A stretch of 64,000 bases of DNA from the NCBI RefSeq assembly GCF_021129235.1, contig NZ_JAJOMA010000024.1, positions 1 through 64,000 of the forward strand, in the 5' to 3' direction. The translations under genes were made by a program, and so were the position numbers. Position 1 is the stretch's first letter; each line of letters starts with the position of its first letter. Below are positions 18,297 through 27,273 of the stretch, piece after piece. This stretch comes from Kineosporia mesophila (GTDB lineage Bacteria > Actinomycetota > Actinomycetes > Actinomycetales > Kineosporiaceae). Under the pieces are notes generated by a model. That model made no database searches. It was not told where the DNA came from and saw nothing but the letters and a program-made list of their open reading frames with translations.

Positions 18297-20432
18297 GTGC
18301 TCAATCCGCTGGACGCCGTCGACTGGTCGTCGCTGACGCATGCCTTCGGCGAGGCGGACGACGTGCCCGGGCTGGTCGGGCAGTTGCTGGAGGACGAGTG
18401 GCAGGACGCCGCCGACGAGCTCACCTCGATGCTCGTACCCGGCGACGAGGTGTTTCCCGCGACCGTGGTGGCCCTGCCCTTCCTCGTCGAGGTCGCCCTC
18501 GACCCGGACGCGGCCGGGCGGTCCGGGGCCCTGCAACTGCTCGGGGCGTACGGGGAATCGGTTTCCCGGGGCGCCGGTCCCGACTTTCTGAGGGGGGAAG
18601 CGGCTGCCGCGCTGCGGGAGTCGTCGCAGGCGGTGCTGCCGCTGGCCGCCGATCCCGACCCGGAGGTGCGGGCCGCGATCTACCAGGCCGGGGTGTGGTT
18701 GCCGGAGGCCGCCTGGTTCCTGCGGGAAAGGCTGGAGGGTGAGCGGGATTCGCTGGTACCGCTGGTCGAGGCGCTGACCCGCCTGCGGGACTTCGACGCG
18801 GGCGACCTCGATCGCCTGCGGGTGATCGGGCGGGACGACGCGGTGTTCGCCGCCGCCTGGGCGTCACTGACCTCCGGTCACGAGATCCACGGCGCGGCAG
18901 AGCATCTGGTACGCCTATGGCCTTCTTGCGACCGGGACGACACTTTGGGACGCCTGGTGCGGGCGGCCGGGGTCCGGGCGGTTCCGGTGTTGTCGGGGCT
19001 CGGTGGCGTCGCCGGGTCCACGGTCGGTGAACTGGCCTGGGCCTGGCACGATCTCGCGCTGATCTCGCGTTCGGCCGGGGAGCCGGCGCGGGATGCGCTG
19101 CTGGCCCTGGTCGAACGGGCCGTTCCCGCCGACCTCGAAGACCTGCTCGGCGCCCTGATTCCACTGCTGCCCCTGGCTGTTGATTCCCCGGCTGATGATT
19201 CCCGCCCGGCGGACGCCATCGCCGGTTCCTCCCGGGCTGCTGATGTCGTGGCCGGCGACTCTCCGGTCGGCGACTCCCGGGCTGCTGATTGCCTGGCGCG
19301 GCTGGTTCCCGGCTCGCCGGAGGACGAGGCCGCGCTCGCCGTGGCGCTGCTCGTGACGGGTGACGGGCGCTGGGTCTCCCACGCCCGGGCCGCGCTGGCC
19401 GCCCCGGAGCCGCCGTACCTCGGCATCGGTGGAGCGTCGGTCGATTTTGCCTCCGCTCTGGCTGATTTCGCCGACGATGACCGGGACGGCCCGGAGCTGG
19501 TCGCGCTCGCCCGGGCCGCGATCGCCGCCTGGCCCACCACTGCCGACACGTGGACCGAACTGCTGAGCCAGGTACCGGCGTCCCCTGCTCTGGTCGAAGT
19601 TCTTCTCCTCGCAGCCCCCTCGAAGGCCGCCGTGCGGCTGCTCGCCCGGCTGGCCTTTTCGCGGCCCGCGGTGTTCGACGTGGCCACCCACAGCGCGATC
19701 CACGCCCTGCCCGTGCCCGGTGGCGACGCCGGGGCGTGGCTGCTCATCACGCAGGCCCTGCTCGACTCCGGCGACCCCGCGGCGTTCAGCCGGGCCTGGC
19801 GGATCAGCGAGTCGGGCCCGGGCGAGGACGAGCTGCTGCGTATCTGGGCCACCCACGCCTCGCCGGGGGTCGACGCCGTCTGCCTCGACCTGATCACCCG
19901 CACCTCCTGGGGCATGTACCGCAGCCGAACGGTGCAGGTCGCGGCCCTGGAGATTCTGCTGTCGCCGGTGCTCACGGGAGCGCCGGACCTGCCGGAGCCG
20001 GTCTGGCCCGCCCTGCTCGGCCTGCTGGAGGTGGCCGGCGGTGCGCTGCCCGGGGCTGTCCGGCTGGGGAACCAGCTGGTGACGGTCCGTCCCGAGCTGC
20101 GGGCGCAGTGGCTGGCGGCCCTGCACCGCCTGCCGGACCCGGTCGCGGTGGAGGCCCTGCAGGCCCTGGGCGACATTGTCCCGGAACAGGCACTGGAACG
20201 GGCGGTCGCCGGTCTGCGCGAGGCCGCGGGCACCCGCCGGATCACCGGGACCGTCCTTCCCGCGACCCGGGTGATCCGCAACGCCCTCGCCGACCGCCCC
20301 GACCTGCGCCTGGGCGTCACGGCCGACCTGGCCTCCCTGGTGGCCGCGGACGAGAGAACCCTCGTCCCCGGCGACATCCGCGCGGACACCCATCTGCAGC
20401 AAGCCCTGACCACATCCCTCCTTCGTCCGTGA
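18297..20432 (+). CDS. HEAT-repeat protein, paralogue 1
   Basis: A 711-residue, mostly helical protein with no signal peptide. The N-terminus (DAVDWSSLTHAFGEADDVPG ... VFPATVVALPFLVEVALDPD) matches a bacterial HEAT-repeat family that typically reads W-x-x-L-x-H-A-(Y/F)-G followed by (H)QGTVYPAT-x-x-x-PFLVE. Ala/Leu-rich helical pairs continue to the C-terminus. Residues about 300-345 contain an Asp/Ser-rich insert with short repeats (SPADDSRPADAIAGSS type) absent from paralogue 2. The role is unknown; HEAT scaffolds bind proteins or nucleic acid. The GTG at 18297 is chosen because it aligns with the start of the tandem copy at 20510. Confidence 0.75.
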   Translation: MLNPLDAVDWSSLTHAFGEADDVPGLVGQLLEDEWQDAADELTSMLVPGDEVFPATVVALPFLVEVALDPDAAGRSGALQLLGAYGESVSRGAGPDFLRGEAAAALRESSQAVLPLAADPDPEVRAAIYQAGVWLPEAAWFLRERLEGERDSLVPLVEALTRLRDFDAGDLDRLRVIGRDDAVFAAAWASLTSGHEIHGAAEHLVRLWPSCDRDDTLGRLVRAAGVRAVPVLSGLGGVAGSTVGELAWAWHDLALISRSAGEPARDALLALVERAVPADLEDLLGALIPLLPLAVDSPADDSRPADAIAGSSRAADVVAGDSPVGDSRAADCLARLVPGSPEDEAALAVALLVTGDGRWVSHARAALAAPEPPYLGIGGASVDFASALADFADDDRDGPELVALARAAIAAWPTTADTWTELLSQVPASPALVEVLLLAAPSKAAVRLLARLAFSRPAVFDVATHSAIHALPVPGGDAGAWLLITQALLDSGDPAAFSRAWRISESGPGEDELLRIWATHASPGVDAVCLDLITRTSWGMYRSRTVQVAALEILLSPVLTGAPDLPEPVWPALLGLLEVAGGALPGAVRLGNQLVTVRPELRAQWLAALHRLPDPVAVEALQALGDIVPEQALERAVAGLREAAGTRRITGTVLPATRVIRNALADRPDLRLGVTADLASLVAADERTLVPGDIRADTHLQQALTTSLLRP

Positions 20433-20463
20433 TCATGCAAAACCTCCCCGGTGTTCTAGAACT
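20421..20463 (+). repeat. Dispersed 43-bp repeat, copy 1
   Basis: The segment beginning CTTCGTCCGTGATCATGCAA and ending GTTCTAGAACT matches 42961-43003 at 37 of 43 positions in the same orientation. It starts in the last codons of HEAT paralogue 1 and contains the 10-bp palindrome GTTCTAGAAC. It is not coding as a unit. A family of such elements may exist in the genome. Confidence 0.65.
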
Positions 20464-20509
20464 GTGAGTCTGTGCAGGTGGTATTGGCCGGTTCGCTACT
20501 GTTCGGGCC

Positions 20510-22705
20510 ATGATCCGAAGCCTGGAAGCGGTCGACTGGCCGTCCCTCACGCACGCCTACGGTGGGGCGACGGACACGCCGGACCTGCTCGGGCAACTGC
20601 GCACGGTGGACTGGCCGGAGGCGGTCGAGGCGCTGTACGCGTCGATCCTGCACCAGGGCACCGTCTACCCGGCCACGGTGGCGGCGTTGCCGTTCCTCGT
20701 CGAGGTCGCGGTGGACCGGGAAGCTCCGGGGCGGCTGGGGGCGCTGCAACTGCTGAGTGTCTACGGGGAGTCGGTCACCGGAAGCATGGCTCTGGCGTCC
20801 GCCGACCTGGCTGCCGCGGCGCGGGACGGGCTGGAGGAGGTGGCGCAGGAGCTGCTGCCCCTGACCGGTGACCTCGATCCCGAGGTGCGGATCGCGGCCT
20901 ACGAGTGTTCGTCGCACTGGACGATCGTTCGGGACGATCTCGATGTGGCCGTTGCGCTGCGGGAACGTCTTGCGGCAGAGAAGGATCCGCAGGCCCGGGT
21001 GGCGCTGATGGAGCCTCTCGCCCGGCACGGGGCCCTGACCGCCGACGACCTTCAGATGCTGGTGGACGCGGGTCAGGACGACGTGGTCTTCGCGGCGGTC
21101 TGGTCGGCGGTGGGCCTGGGGCTCGATCTGCCCGGCGCACTCGACCATCTCGCCCGGTTGTGGCCCGCGCAGGCGCAGGAGTACCCGGCCTCGGACGCGG
21201 CGGGCTCCCTGGAACTCATGGTGCAGGCGGCCGGCGCGCGGGCGGTGCCGGTGCTGCTGCGGCTCGCCGACGTCGACGAATCCGGCCTGGGCGCCGAGGA
21301 TCTGGCCTACTGCTGGTGCCAGGTGGCCGACCTGTCCCGGCCCGCCGGCCGGGCCGCGGTCGACGGGCTGCTGGCGCTGGCCCGCACGCCGCTGGAACCC
21401 TCCGCGGCGGCGGCCGTGGTGGCCGCGCTCGGGTACGTGCTTCCCGGCGGCCCGGAACGCTCCGCCGAGGTCTGCGACGTGGTGGCCGAACTGGAGAGCA
21501 CAGGCGTTCCCGAGCTCGAGGCCGCCTGCATGGTGATGCTTTTCGGGGTGCAGGACGAACGCTGGACGCAGGCGGCCGGCCGGCTGACGCAGGCCCCCGA
21601 ACCGCCCGGCGTGCACTTCGGCGACACCACGCTGGCCCTGCCCGCGGCCCTGATCGGTTTCCGTGCGCGGCCGCGTCCGGTCGCCTGGGCCCGCGCCGAA
21701 CTGCTCGACCTGATCCGCCGGGCCGTCGTGGCCTGGCCGGCGCGGGCCGGCCAGTGGGTATCCGTCCTGGCCCAGCTGCCGCCCTCACCGGAGGTGGTGG
21801 CCCAGCTGATCGCTTCGCTCGAGCAGGAACCCCGTCCGGGGGCCGAGGTGCTGGCCCACCTCGCGGTCCGGAGCCCGGACGGGTTCGGCCCGGAACTGAG
21901 AGACCAGGCGCTGCAGGCCATCACCGCGGCGATGCCGCGTACCGTCGAGCGTGACGAGGACCGGGCCTGGTTGATGGCCGCCCACGCCGCGATCTCTGCT
22001 GATGCCGAGGCTTTCGAGCCGGCCTGGCAGCTGGGCGCGGCCGGGTTCGACGCCGACCGGATGCTCACCCTCTGGGCCGAGCACCCCTCACCTGCCCTGA
22101 CCCAGGTGTGCCTGCGCCTGGTCGCGGAGAGGGTGCGCCGCTCCTACCCCGGCCGCGCGGTGCAGGTCGCGGCCATCGAGATCCTGCTGCGCCCGGTCTT
22201 TTCCGGGGCAGAACCGGACGGCGGCCTCGCCCCGGTGTGGCGTGCGCTGCTGGCCCAGGTCGACGCCGCCGGCCCACCGCTGGAGACGGCCGTGCCGCTG
22301 GGCAACCGGCTCGTGGGGGCCCGCCCCGAACTGCGGGAGGAGTGGCTGTCGCTGCTGCGCGACATCGCCGAGCACGGCCGCGAGTCGTGGGCCGGCCGTG
22401 ACCAGACCTCGCGCGCCCTGGCCCTCGACGCCCTGGCCGAACTCGGCGACCTGACCCCCGAACAGGCCGTGGACCGGGTCCTGGCGATCCGGATCGGCGA
22501 GTTCGGGGCCACCGGCACCGCGCAGGTGGTGGACTCGGTGGCCCGCGTCCTGGCCCGAGCCCTCACGCAGCGCCCCGACCTGCGGGACCGGGCGGCGGCC
22601 GAGCTGGCCCCGCTCCTGGACGGCGACGACCGCATCCCCTCGGCCGGCGCGCCGGAGGCCGACGCCCACCTCGTCCGTACGCTCCGGGCCGCTCTGAACG
22701 GGTGA
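20510..22705 (+). CDS. HEAT-repeat protein, paralogue 2
   Basis: A 731-residue paralogue of the preceding gene. It shares EAVDWPSLTHAYGGATDTPD ... GTVYPATVAALPFLVEVAVD at the N-terminus and RAVQVAAIEILLRPVFSG toward the C-terminus (compare RTVQVAALEILLSPVLTG in copy 1), so the homology is full length. It is Leu/Ala/Glu rich with regular helical pairs, no membrane segment and no catalytic motif. The HQGTVYPAT motif is better preserved here than in copy 1. The ATG at 20510 lies 77 bp after copy 1. Function is unknown. An inverted repeat follows the stop by 7 bp. Confidence 0.78.
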   Translation: MIRSLEAVDWPSLTHAYGGATDTPDLLGQLRTVDWPEAVEALYASILHQGTVYPATVAALPFLVEVAVDREAPGRLGALQLLSVYGESVTGSMALASADLAAAARDGLEEVAQELLPLTGDLDPEVRIAAYECSSHWTIVRDDLDVAVALRERLAAEKDPQARVALMEPLARHGALTADDLQMLVDAGQDDVVFAAVWSAVGLGLDLPGALDHLARLWPAQAQEYPASDAAGSLELMVQAAGARAVPVLLRLADVDESGLGAEDLAYCWCQVADLSRPAGRAAVDGLLALARTPLEPSAAAAVVAALGYVLPGGPERSAEVCDVVAELESTGVPELEAACMVMLFGVQDERWTQAAGRLTQAPEPPGVHFGDTTLALPAALIGFRARPRPVAWARAELLDLIRRAVVAWPARAGQWVSVLAQLPPSPEVVAQLIASLEQEPRPGAEVLAHLAVRSPDGFGPELRDQALQAITAAMPRTVERDEDRAWLMAAHAAISADAEAFEPAWQLGAAGFDADRMLTLWAEHPSPALTQVCLRLVAERVRRSYPGRAVQVAAIEILLRPVFSGAEPDGGLAPVWRALLAQVDAAGPPLETAVPLGNRLVGARPELREEWLSLLRDIAEHGRESWAGRDQTSRALALDALAELGDLTPEQAVDRVLAIRIGEFGATGTAQVVDSVARVLARALTQRPDLRDRAAAELAPLLDGDDRIPSAGAPEADAHLVRTLRAALNG

Positions 22706-22712
22706 TGCCTCT

Positions 22713-22738
22713 CCGCCCATGACACTTGTCATGGGCGG
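22713..22738. promoter_or_regulatory. 12-bp inverted repeat (terminator or operator) before the ABC operon
   Basis: CCGCCCATGACA and TGTCATGGGCGG flank the two bases CT. It could end the HEAT transcript, but no T-run follows. The inner TGACA-CT-TGTCA is a plausible dimeric operator, and the ABC-kinase-regulator operon begins 54 bp downstream. Autoregulation by the NarL-type regulator encoded in that operon is a reasonable guess. Confidence 0.55.
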
Positions 22739-22791
22739 ATCATGACGAGCGGCATCGGTACGGGGCGTCGTCCGGCGGGAGCCTGGACGAC

Positions 22792-23718
22792 ATGAACACG
22801 ACAGCGATTCAGGAGACGCTTCCCGCTGTGCAGCTCTCCGGTCTGGTCAAGAGCTTCGGGGCGGTGACCGCCGTGAACGGGCTGGACCTCACCGTCACGC
22901 CGGGTGAGGTCGTGGCGTTCCTCGGGCCCAACGGGGCCGGAAAGACGTCCACCATCGATATTCTGCTCGGGCTCAGCCGGGCGACGCGGGGCTCGGTGAA
23001 GGTGTTCGGGTTGGACCCGGCGCAGGCCGTCGCGCAGGGCCGGATCGCCGCCGTGATGCAGACCGGCGGCCTGCTGAAAGACCTGACCGTGCGGGAGACG
23101 GTGCAGCTGAACGCCTCGCTGTACCGGCAGCCGCGTCCGGTCGGTGAGGTGCTGGAACGGGCCGGGATCACGCAGATCGCCGGGCGCCGGGTGGGGAAGT
23201 GCTCGGGAGGGGAGCAGCAGCGTCTGCGGTTCGCGCTGGCGTTGCTGCCCGAACCCGACTTACTGGTGCTGGACGAGCCGACGACGGGTATGGATGTCGA
23301 GGCGCGGCGCGCCTTCTGGAACGCGATCCGGCAGGATGCCGCCCAGGGCCGCAGCATTCTCTTCGCCACCCACTACCTGGACGAGGCCGACTCCTACGCC
23401 GACCGGATCGTGATGATCCGCAAGGGCGCGGTGGTCGCGGACGGCACCGCCTCGCAGGTGCGGGGCATGGCCGCCGGCCGGCAGGTGCGCGTGGTGCTGC
23501 CGGGGGCCGACCAGGTCGCGCTGGCCGCTCTGCCGGGCGTGACATCCGTTCAGCAGCGCGGTGACTCGGTCACCATCGCGTGCGGTGACTCGGACTCGGT
23601 GCTGCGGTACCTGATCACCAGCACCACCGCGCACGACTTCGAGGTCACCTCGCGCAACCTGGAGGACGCGTTCATCGCGCTCACCACCGACGAAGCCACG
23701 ACGGGACAGGGGTTCTGA
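22792..23718 (+). CDS. ABC transporter ATP-binding protein (DrrA/NatA type)
   Basis: A 308-residue nucleotide-binding subunit with Walker A GPNGAGKT, Q-loop VMQTGGLL, signature CSGGEQQRLRFA, Walker B LLVLDEPT and H-loop ATHYLDEAD. The C-terminal 80 residues (RQVRVVLPGADQVALAALPG onward) are the usual extension of drug or lipid exporters of this class. The ATG at 22792 has GGGAG 12 bp upstream. The permease starts right after the stop, then a DesK-type kinase and NarL-type regulator follow. This is the classical membrane-stress ABC/two-component arrangement. Confidence 0.93.
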   Translation: MNTTAIQETLPAVQLSGLVKSFGAVTAVNGLDLTVTPGEVVAFLGPNGAGKTSTIDILLGLSRATRGSVKVFGLDPAQAVAQGRIAAVMQTGGLLKDLTVRETVQLNASLYRQPRPVGEVLERAGITQIAGRRVGKCSGGEQQRLRFALALLPEPDLLVLDEPTTGMDVEARRAFWNAIRQDAAQGRSILFATHYLDEADSYADRIVMIRKGAVVADGTASQVRGMAAGRQVRVVLPGADQVALAALPGVTSVQQRGDSVTIACGDSDSVLRYLITSTTAHDFEVTSRNLEDAFIALTTDEATTGQGF

Positions 23719-23719
23719 G

Positions 23720-24475
23720 ATGAGCACGACGAGTATCGAACGCGGACCGGTCACCTTCAGCCCCACCTACCTCCTGCTCGAACTGCGCCGCTCGTTGCGC
23801 AACCGGCGCACCCTGATCTTCCTGGTGATCATGCCTCCGGTGTTCTTCCTGCTCTTCGGGCACGGCTACCGGGACAGCGACCCGGAAGCCTTCGCCTACG
23901 TGATGATCAGCATGGCCGTCTACGGCGCGATGATCGCGACCACCTCGATCGGCGCCCAGGTCTCGGTCGAGCGGTCACAGGGCTGGACCCGGCAGCTGCG
24001 CCTGACCCCGCTGCGGCCAACCGGTTACGTGCTCACCAAGGTCGGTGCGGCGCTGATTCTGGGTGTCGTGCCGGTCGTGATCGTGCTCGGGGTGGGCGCC
24101 GCTCTGGGGGCTCAGCTGAGCTTCGGTGAATGGATCGCTGCGGGGGTGCTGAGCTGGTTCTGCTCGCTGGTCTTCGCCGCCCTCGGCCTGTTCCTCGGAT
24201 ACCTGATCCCGGCCGAGAACGCGATGCAGTTCATGGGGCCGCTGCTGGCCCTGATGAGCTTCTTCGGCGGCCTGTTCCAGCCGCTCGACCAGATGCCGCA
24301 GGCCCTCCAGGACATCGCCCCGTGGATGCCCACCTACGCCGTGGGTCTGGTGGCCCGCAGCCCGATCACCGACTCCGGCCTGACCCTCGGTCATGTCGCC
24401 GACCTGCTGCTCTGGACCGGTGTCTTCGTGGCCGGCACCGCACTGCTCTTCCGCCGCGACACCCAGCGGGTCTGA
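23720..24475 (+). CDS. ABC-2 type transporter permease
   Basis: A 251-residue ABC-2 membrane subunit with six hydrophobic helices. An N-terminal cytoplasmic lead (YLLLELRRSLRNRRTLIFLV) enters TM1. The ABC-2 core has SQGWTRQLRLTPLRPTGYVL and the late GGLFQPLDQMPQALQDIAPWMPTY type segment before the last helix. It presumably pairs with the adjacent ATPase to export a lipid, drug or peptide; the substrate is unknown. It starts 1 bp after the ATPase stop. Confidence 0.9.
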   Translation: MSTTSIERGPVTFSPTYLLLELRRSLRNRRTLIFLVIMPPVFFLLFGHGYRDSDPEAFAYVMISMAVYGAMIATTSIGAQVSVERSQGWTRQLRLTPLRPTGYVLTKVGAALILGVVPVVIVLGVGAALGAQLSFGEWIAAGVLSWFCSLVFAALGLFLGYLIPAENAMQFMGPLLALMSFFGGLFQPLDQMPQALQDIAPWMPTYAVGLVARSPITDSGLTLGHVADLLLWTGVFVAGTALLFRRDTQRV

Positions 24476-24540
24476 AGACTGTCGGTGGGGTCGGATACGG
24501 TCTTTTCCATCAGCTCGTCGGGTCGCGTGAGGAGGTCGGC

Positions 24541-25731
24541 ATGAGCACGGAAACCACTGCACCCGTGATGTTCGGCCGCCTGCGCGTCGGCCGGTGGGTC
24601 TTCTCGCCGAGCTGGTTGCTGTCCGGGGTCTGGCTGTTCTTCCTCAGCGAGACCTTCGGCGCCGCGCTCGATCTGGAGTCCTTGGTCCAGCGGGTGGTCG
24701 CGATCGCCGTGCTGCTGGTTTTCTGCGCGCTCTACATCTACGCGTTCCAGATGGCCCGCAGCCGCCGCTGGGTCGGTGAAGAGGTCGGCCCGGTCCGCTT
24801 CCTCACCGTGCTCGTCCTGGCGGTCGCCCTGACTCTGTCGCTCTGCCTGCTCGTCGGTGAGTACGGTCTGACGCTCGCCGTCTACGACGCGGTGATGGCG
24901 ATCATGCTGATGCGTCCTGGGTGGGCGCTGGCCAGTGTGGTCGGCCTGGTGGTGGGCGTGGAGACCGCCACCCGTACGGTTCCGGGCTGGGTGCAGCAAG
25001 ACGGTCTGGCCTTCTCCATCCTGCTGTCCTCGGTCGCGGTCTGGGGCATCTCGCAGATGGTGGCTCGCAATATCCAGCTCGCCCAGGCGCAGCAGCAGAT
25101 CGCCCGGCTGGCGGTGGCCCGGGAGCGCGACCGCTTCGCCCGCGACCTGCACGATCTGCTCGGCCACTCGCTCACCGTGATCACCATGAAGAGCGAACTG
25201 GCCGGTCGCCTGGTGAGTCTCGACGCGGGCCGGGCCGAGCAGGAGATCGCCGACGTCGAGCGGCTGGCCCGCGACGCTCTCGCCGATGTGCGCGCGGCCG
25301 TGTCCGGGTACCGCGAGGTCACCCTGCCCTCGGAGCTGGTGTCGGCGCGCATCGCTCTCGACGCCGCGGGCATCGTGGCCGAACTGCCGAGCGCGGTGGA
25401 CGAGGTGCCCGGCGACCGGCGCGAACTGTTCGGCTGGGCGGTGCGTGAGGGGGTGACCAACGTGGTGCGGCACTCCGGGGCGGGGCACTGCCGGGTCACG
25501 CTGTCGCGGACGTGCGTCGAAATTGTGGACGACGGTCACGGTCCGGGGTCAGTGGACGCGGTGGTGGTCGGGTCGGGGGACGAGTCGGTGGACGCCTCGG
25601 GGCACGGTCCGGGGAACGGGATGGGGAACGGGTTGCGGGGATTGCGGGAGCGGGCCGAGGCGGTGGGCGCGAGCGTGTCGGTGGGGCGCGGCGACGAGGG
25701 CCGGGGTTTTCGGTTGAGGGTGGGCTCGTGA
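24541..25731 (+). CDS. Sensor histidine kinase (DesK/NarL-type, HisKA_3)
   Basis: A 396-residue kinase. It has five to six membrane helices in residues about 20-165, then a coiled coil (NIQLAQAQQQIARLAVARER) and the HisKA_3 dimerisation helix with the phospho-acceptor His in RFARDLHDLLGHSLTVI. The ATPase domain has N-box REGVTNVVRHSGA and ends in GLRGLRERAEAVGA. A Gly/Asp/Ser-rich insert (about residues 335-360) lies between the DDGHGPG box and the GL-rich end, which is longer than usual. It follows the permease by 65 bp and overlaps the response regulator start. Confidence 0.92.
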   Translation: MSTETTAPVMFGRLRVGRWVFSPSWLLSGVWLFFLSETFGAALDLESLVQRVVAIAVLLVFCALYIYAFQMARSRRWVGEEVGPVRFLTVLVLAVALTLSLCLLVGEYGLTLAVYDAVMAIMLMRPGWALASVVGLVVGVETATRTVPGWVQQDGLAFSILLSSVAVWGISQMVARNIQLAQAQQQIARLAVARERDRFARDLHDLLGHSLTVITMKSELAGRLVSLDAGRAEQEIADVERLARDALADVRAAVSGYREVTLPSELVSARIALDAAGIVAELPSAVDEVPGDRRELFGWAVREGVTNVVRHSGAGHCRVTLSRTCVEIVDDGHGPGSVDAVVVGSGDESVDASGHGPGNGMGNGLRGLRERAEAVGASVSVGRGDEGRGFRLRVGS

Positions 25732-26342
25732 CGATCCGGCTGCTGCTCGCCGACGACCAGGCCATGGTGCGTGGGGCGCTCGCGGCCCTGCTGGGGCTGG
25801 AGCCGGACCTGGAGGTCGTGGCCGAGGTGGGGCGGGGCGACGAGGTGGTGGCCGCGGCACTGGAGAGCAAGGCCGAGGTGGCACTGGTTGACGTCGAGAT
25901 GCCGGGGATGGACGGGCTGGCGGCCACGGCCGAGCTGCGCCGGGCCGTGCCGGGCTGCCGGGTGCTGATCGTGACGACGTTCGGGCGGCCCGGTTATCTG
26001 CGGCGGGCCATGGAGGCGGGGGCTGCGGGGTTCGTCGTGAAAGATACGCCGGCGCGGCAGCTGGCCGATGCCGTGCGCCGGGTGCATCAGGGGCTGCGGG
26101 TCGTCGATCCGACCCTGGCCGCAGAGACGCTCACCGCCGGGGCCAGTCCGCTGACCGCCCGCGAGACCGAGGTGCTCGCCGCCGCGCGGGGTGGGGGCAC
26201 GGTGGCCGACCTGGCCCGGAAACTGAGCCTGAGCCAGGGCACGGTGCGCAACCACCTCTCCTCGGCGATCGGCAAGACCGGCGCCCGCACCCGGGCCGAG
26301 GCGGTGCGGCTGGCCGAGGACAACGGGTGGTTGCTGAGGTGA
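25728..26342 (+). CDS. NarL/LuxR-family response regulator
   Basis: A 204-residue two-domain regulator. The receiver has acidic residues at 9-10 (LADDQAM), phospho-acceptor Asp55 (VALVDVEMPGMDG) and Lys105 (VVKDTPARQL). The LuxR-type helix-turn-helix at about 138-200 includes LTARETEVLAAARGGG and LSLSQGTVRNHLSSAI. The GTG start overlaps the kinase stop by four bases (GTGA). A probable target is the ABC operon itself through the inverted repeat at 22713-22738, which is inferred only. Confidence 0.94.
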   Translation: MTIRLLLADDQAMVRGALAALLGLEPDLEVVAEVGRGDEVVAAALESKAEVALVDVEMPGMDGLAATAELRRAVPGCRVLIVTTFGRPGYLRRAMEAGAAGFVVKDTPARQLADAVRRVHQGLRVVDPTLAAETLTAGASPLTARETEVLAAARGGGTVADLARKLSLSQGTVRNHLSSAIGKTGARTRAEAVRLAEDNGWLLR

Positions 26343-26440
26343 GCCGGGACAGGACTGAGACAGGGCAGGGCCGGGACAGGGCTGAGACAGGGCCGGGACA
26401 AGGCTGAGCTGGGTCGGGCTGAGCAGGGCTGGGCCGGCAC
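26343..26440 (+). repeat. Imperfect G-rich short repeats
   Basis: Units of the type GCCGGGACAGGACTGAGACAGG begin at 26343, 26370 and 26392, with further decayed GGGCTGAG copies to about 26440. There is no open frame with coding character, and it lies directly behind the regulator stop. It may be slipped-strand expansion. Confidence 0.55.
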
Positions 26441-26504
26441 AGGTTCGTGATGTGGGGGCAGCCGAGGATGGCACTGGTTTCGTGATGCGAGGGATGATGC
26501 GCGG

Positions 26505-27212
26505 ATGACCGAGTTCGACGCAGTGCTGTTCGACGCCGGTGGGGTTCTGCTGCTGCCGAATCCGGAGACGACCGGTCCTCTGGTGGCTCCGTTCGGTGGC
26601 TCGACCCGTACGGCGGATCTCGAGCGGGCCCACTTCGCCGGGGCGCACGCCATGGATCACGCCCGGGCCGAGGGGGAGGATTCCGACTGGCAGGCCTACG
26701 CCCGGGCCTTCCTGCGGGCCACCGGGGCACAGATCGAGGGGCAGGAGAAGTCGGCGGCCGACGCCTTCATCGACGGGTTCAACCACACCTTGTGGCAGCA
26801 CCCGATGCCGTCGGCGGCGCCGACGTTGCAGTCACTGGCCGACCGGGGCGTGCCGATCGGGATCGTCTCCAACGCCGAGGGCCAGGTAGAGGGTGACCTG
26901 GCCCGGTTCGGCATCTGTGGCGTCGACACCCCTGGGGTCGCGCGGGTGGCCTGCGTGGTGGACTCGCACGTCGTCGGGGTCCGGAAACCCGACCCCGCCA
27001 TTTTCCTGCACGCTTTTGATGCCCTGGGCGTGCCGGCGTCCCCACGCATCGCCTATGTGGGTGACACCGTCTTCTTCGACGTGCGGTCCGCCACCGCGGC
27101 CGGCCTCACGCCCCTCCTGCACGACCCGTACGGGATGCACGAGGCCGACCCCCACCCCAGCGGCCCGCACCGCGTGCTATCCCGGCTCGGCGACCTGCTC
27201 GACCTGGTCTGA
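26505..27212 (+). CDS. HAD-superfamily hydrolase
   Basis: A 235-residue haloacid dehalogenase-like phosphatase. Motif I, normally DxDxT/V, here reads LFDAGGVLL, the D-x-G-G variant common in HAD-IA. Motif II is IGIVSNAEG, the motif III Lys is in GVRKPDPAIF, and motif IV is YVGDTVFFDV. A helical cap occupies about residues 20-95. The substrate is unknown. It starts at an ATG after an AT-poorer repeat tract. Short direct repeats (CTCAGAACCCGA type) follow its stop at about 27215-27250. Confidence 0.88.
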   Translation: MTEFDAVLFDAGGVLLLPNPETTGPLVAPFGGSTRTADLERAHFAGAHAMDHARAEGEDSDWQAYARAFLRATGAQIEGQEKSAADAFIDGFNHTLWQHPMPSAAPTLQSLADRGVPIGIVSNAEGQVEGDLARFGICGVDTPGVARVACVVDSHVVGVRKPDPAIFLHAFDALGVPASPRIAYVGDTVFFDVRSATAAGLTPLLHDPYGMHEADPHPSGPHRVLSRLGDLLDLV

Positions 27213-27273
27213 CTCTCAGAACCCGATGCTCAGAACCCGACTCTCAGAAGACAGGCGCTCGGAAGGTGGGCGC

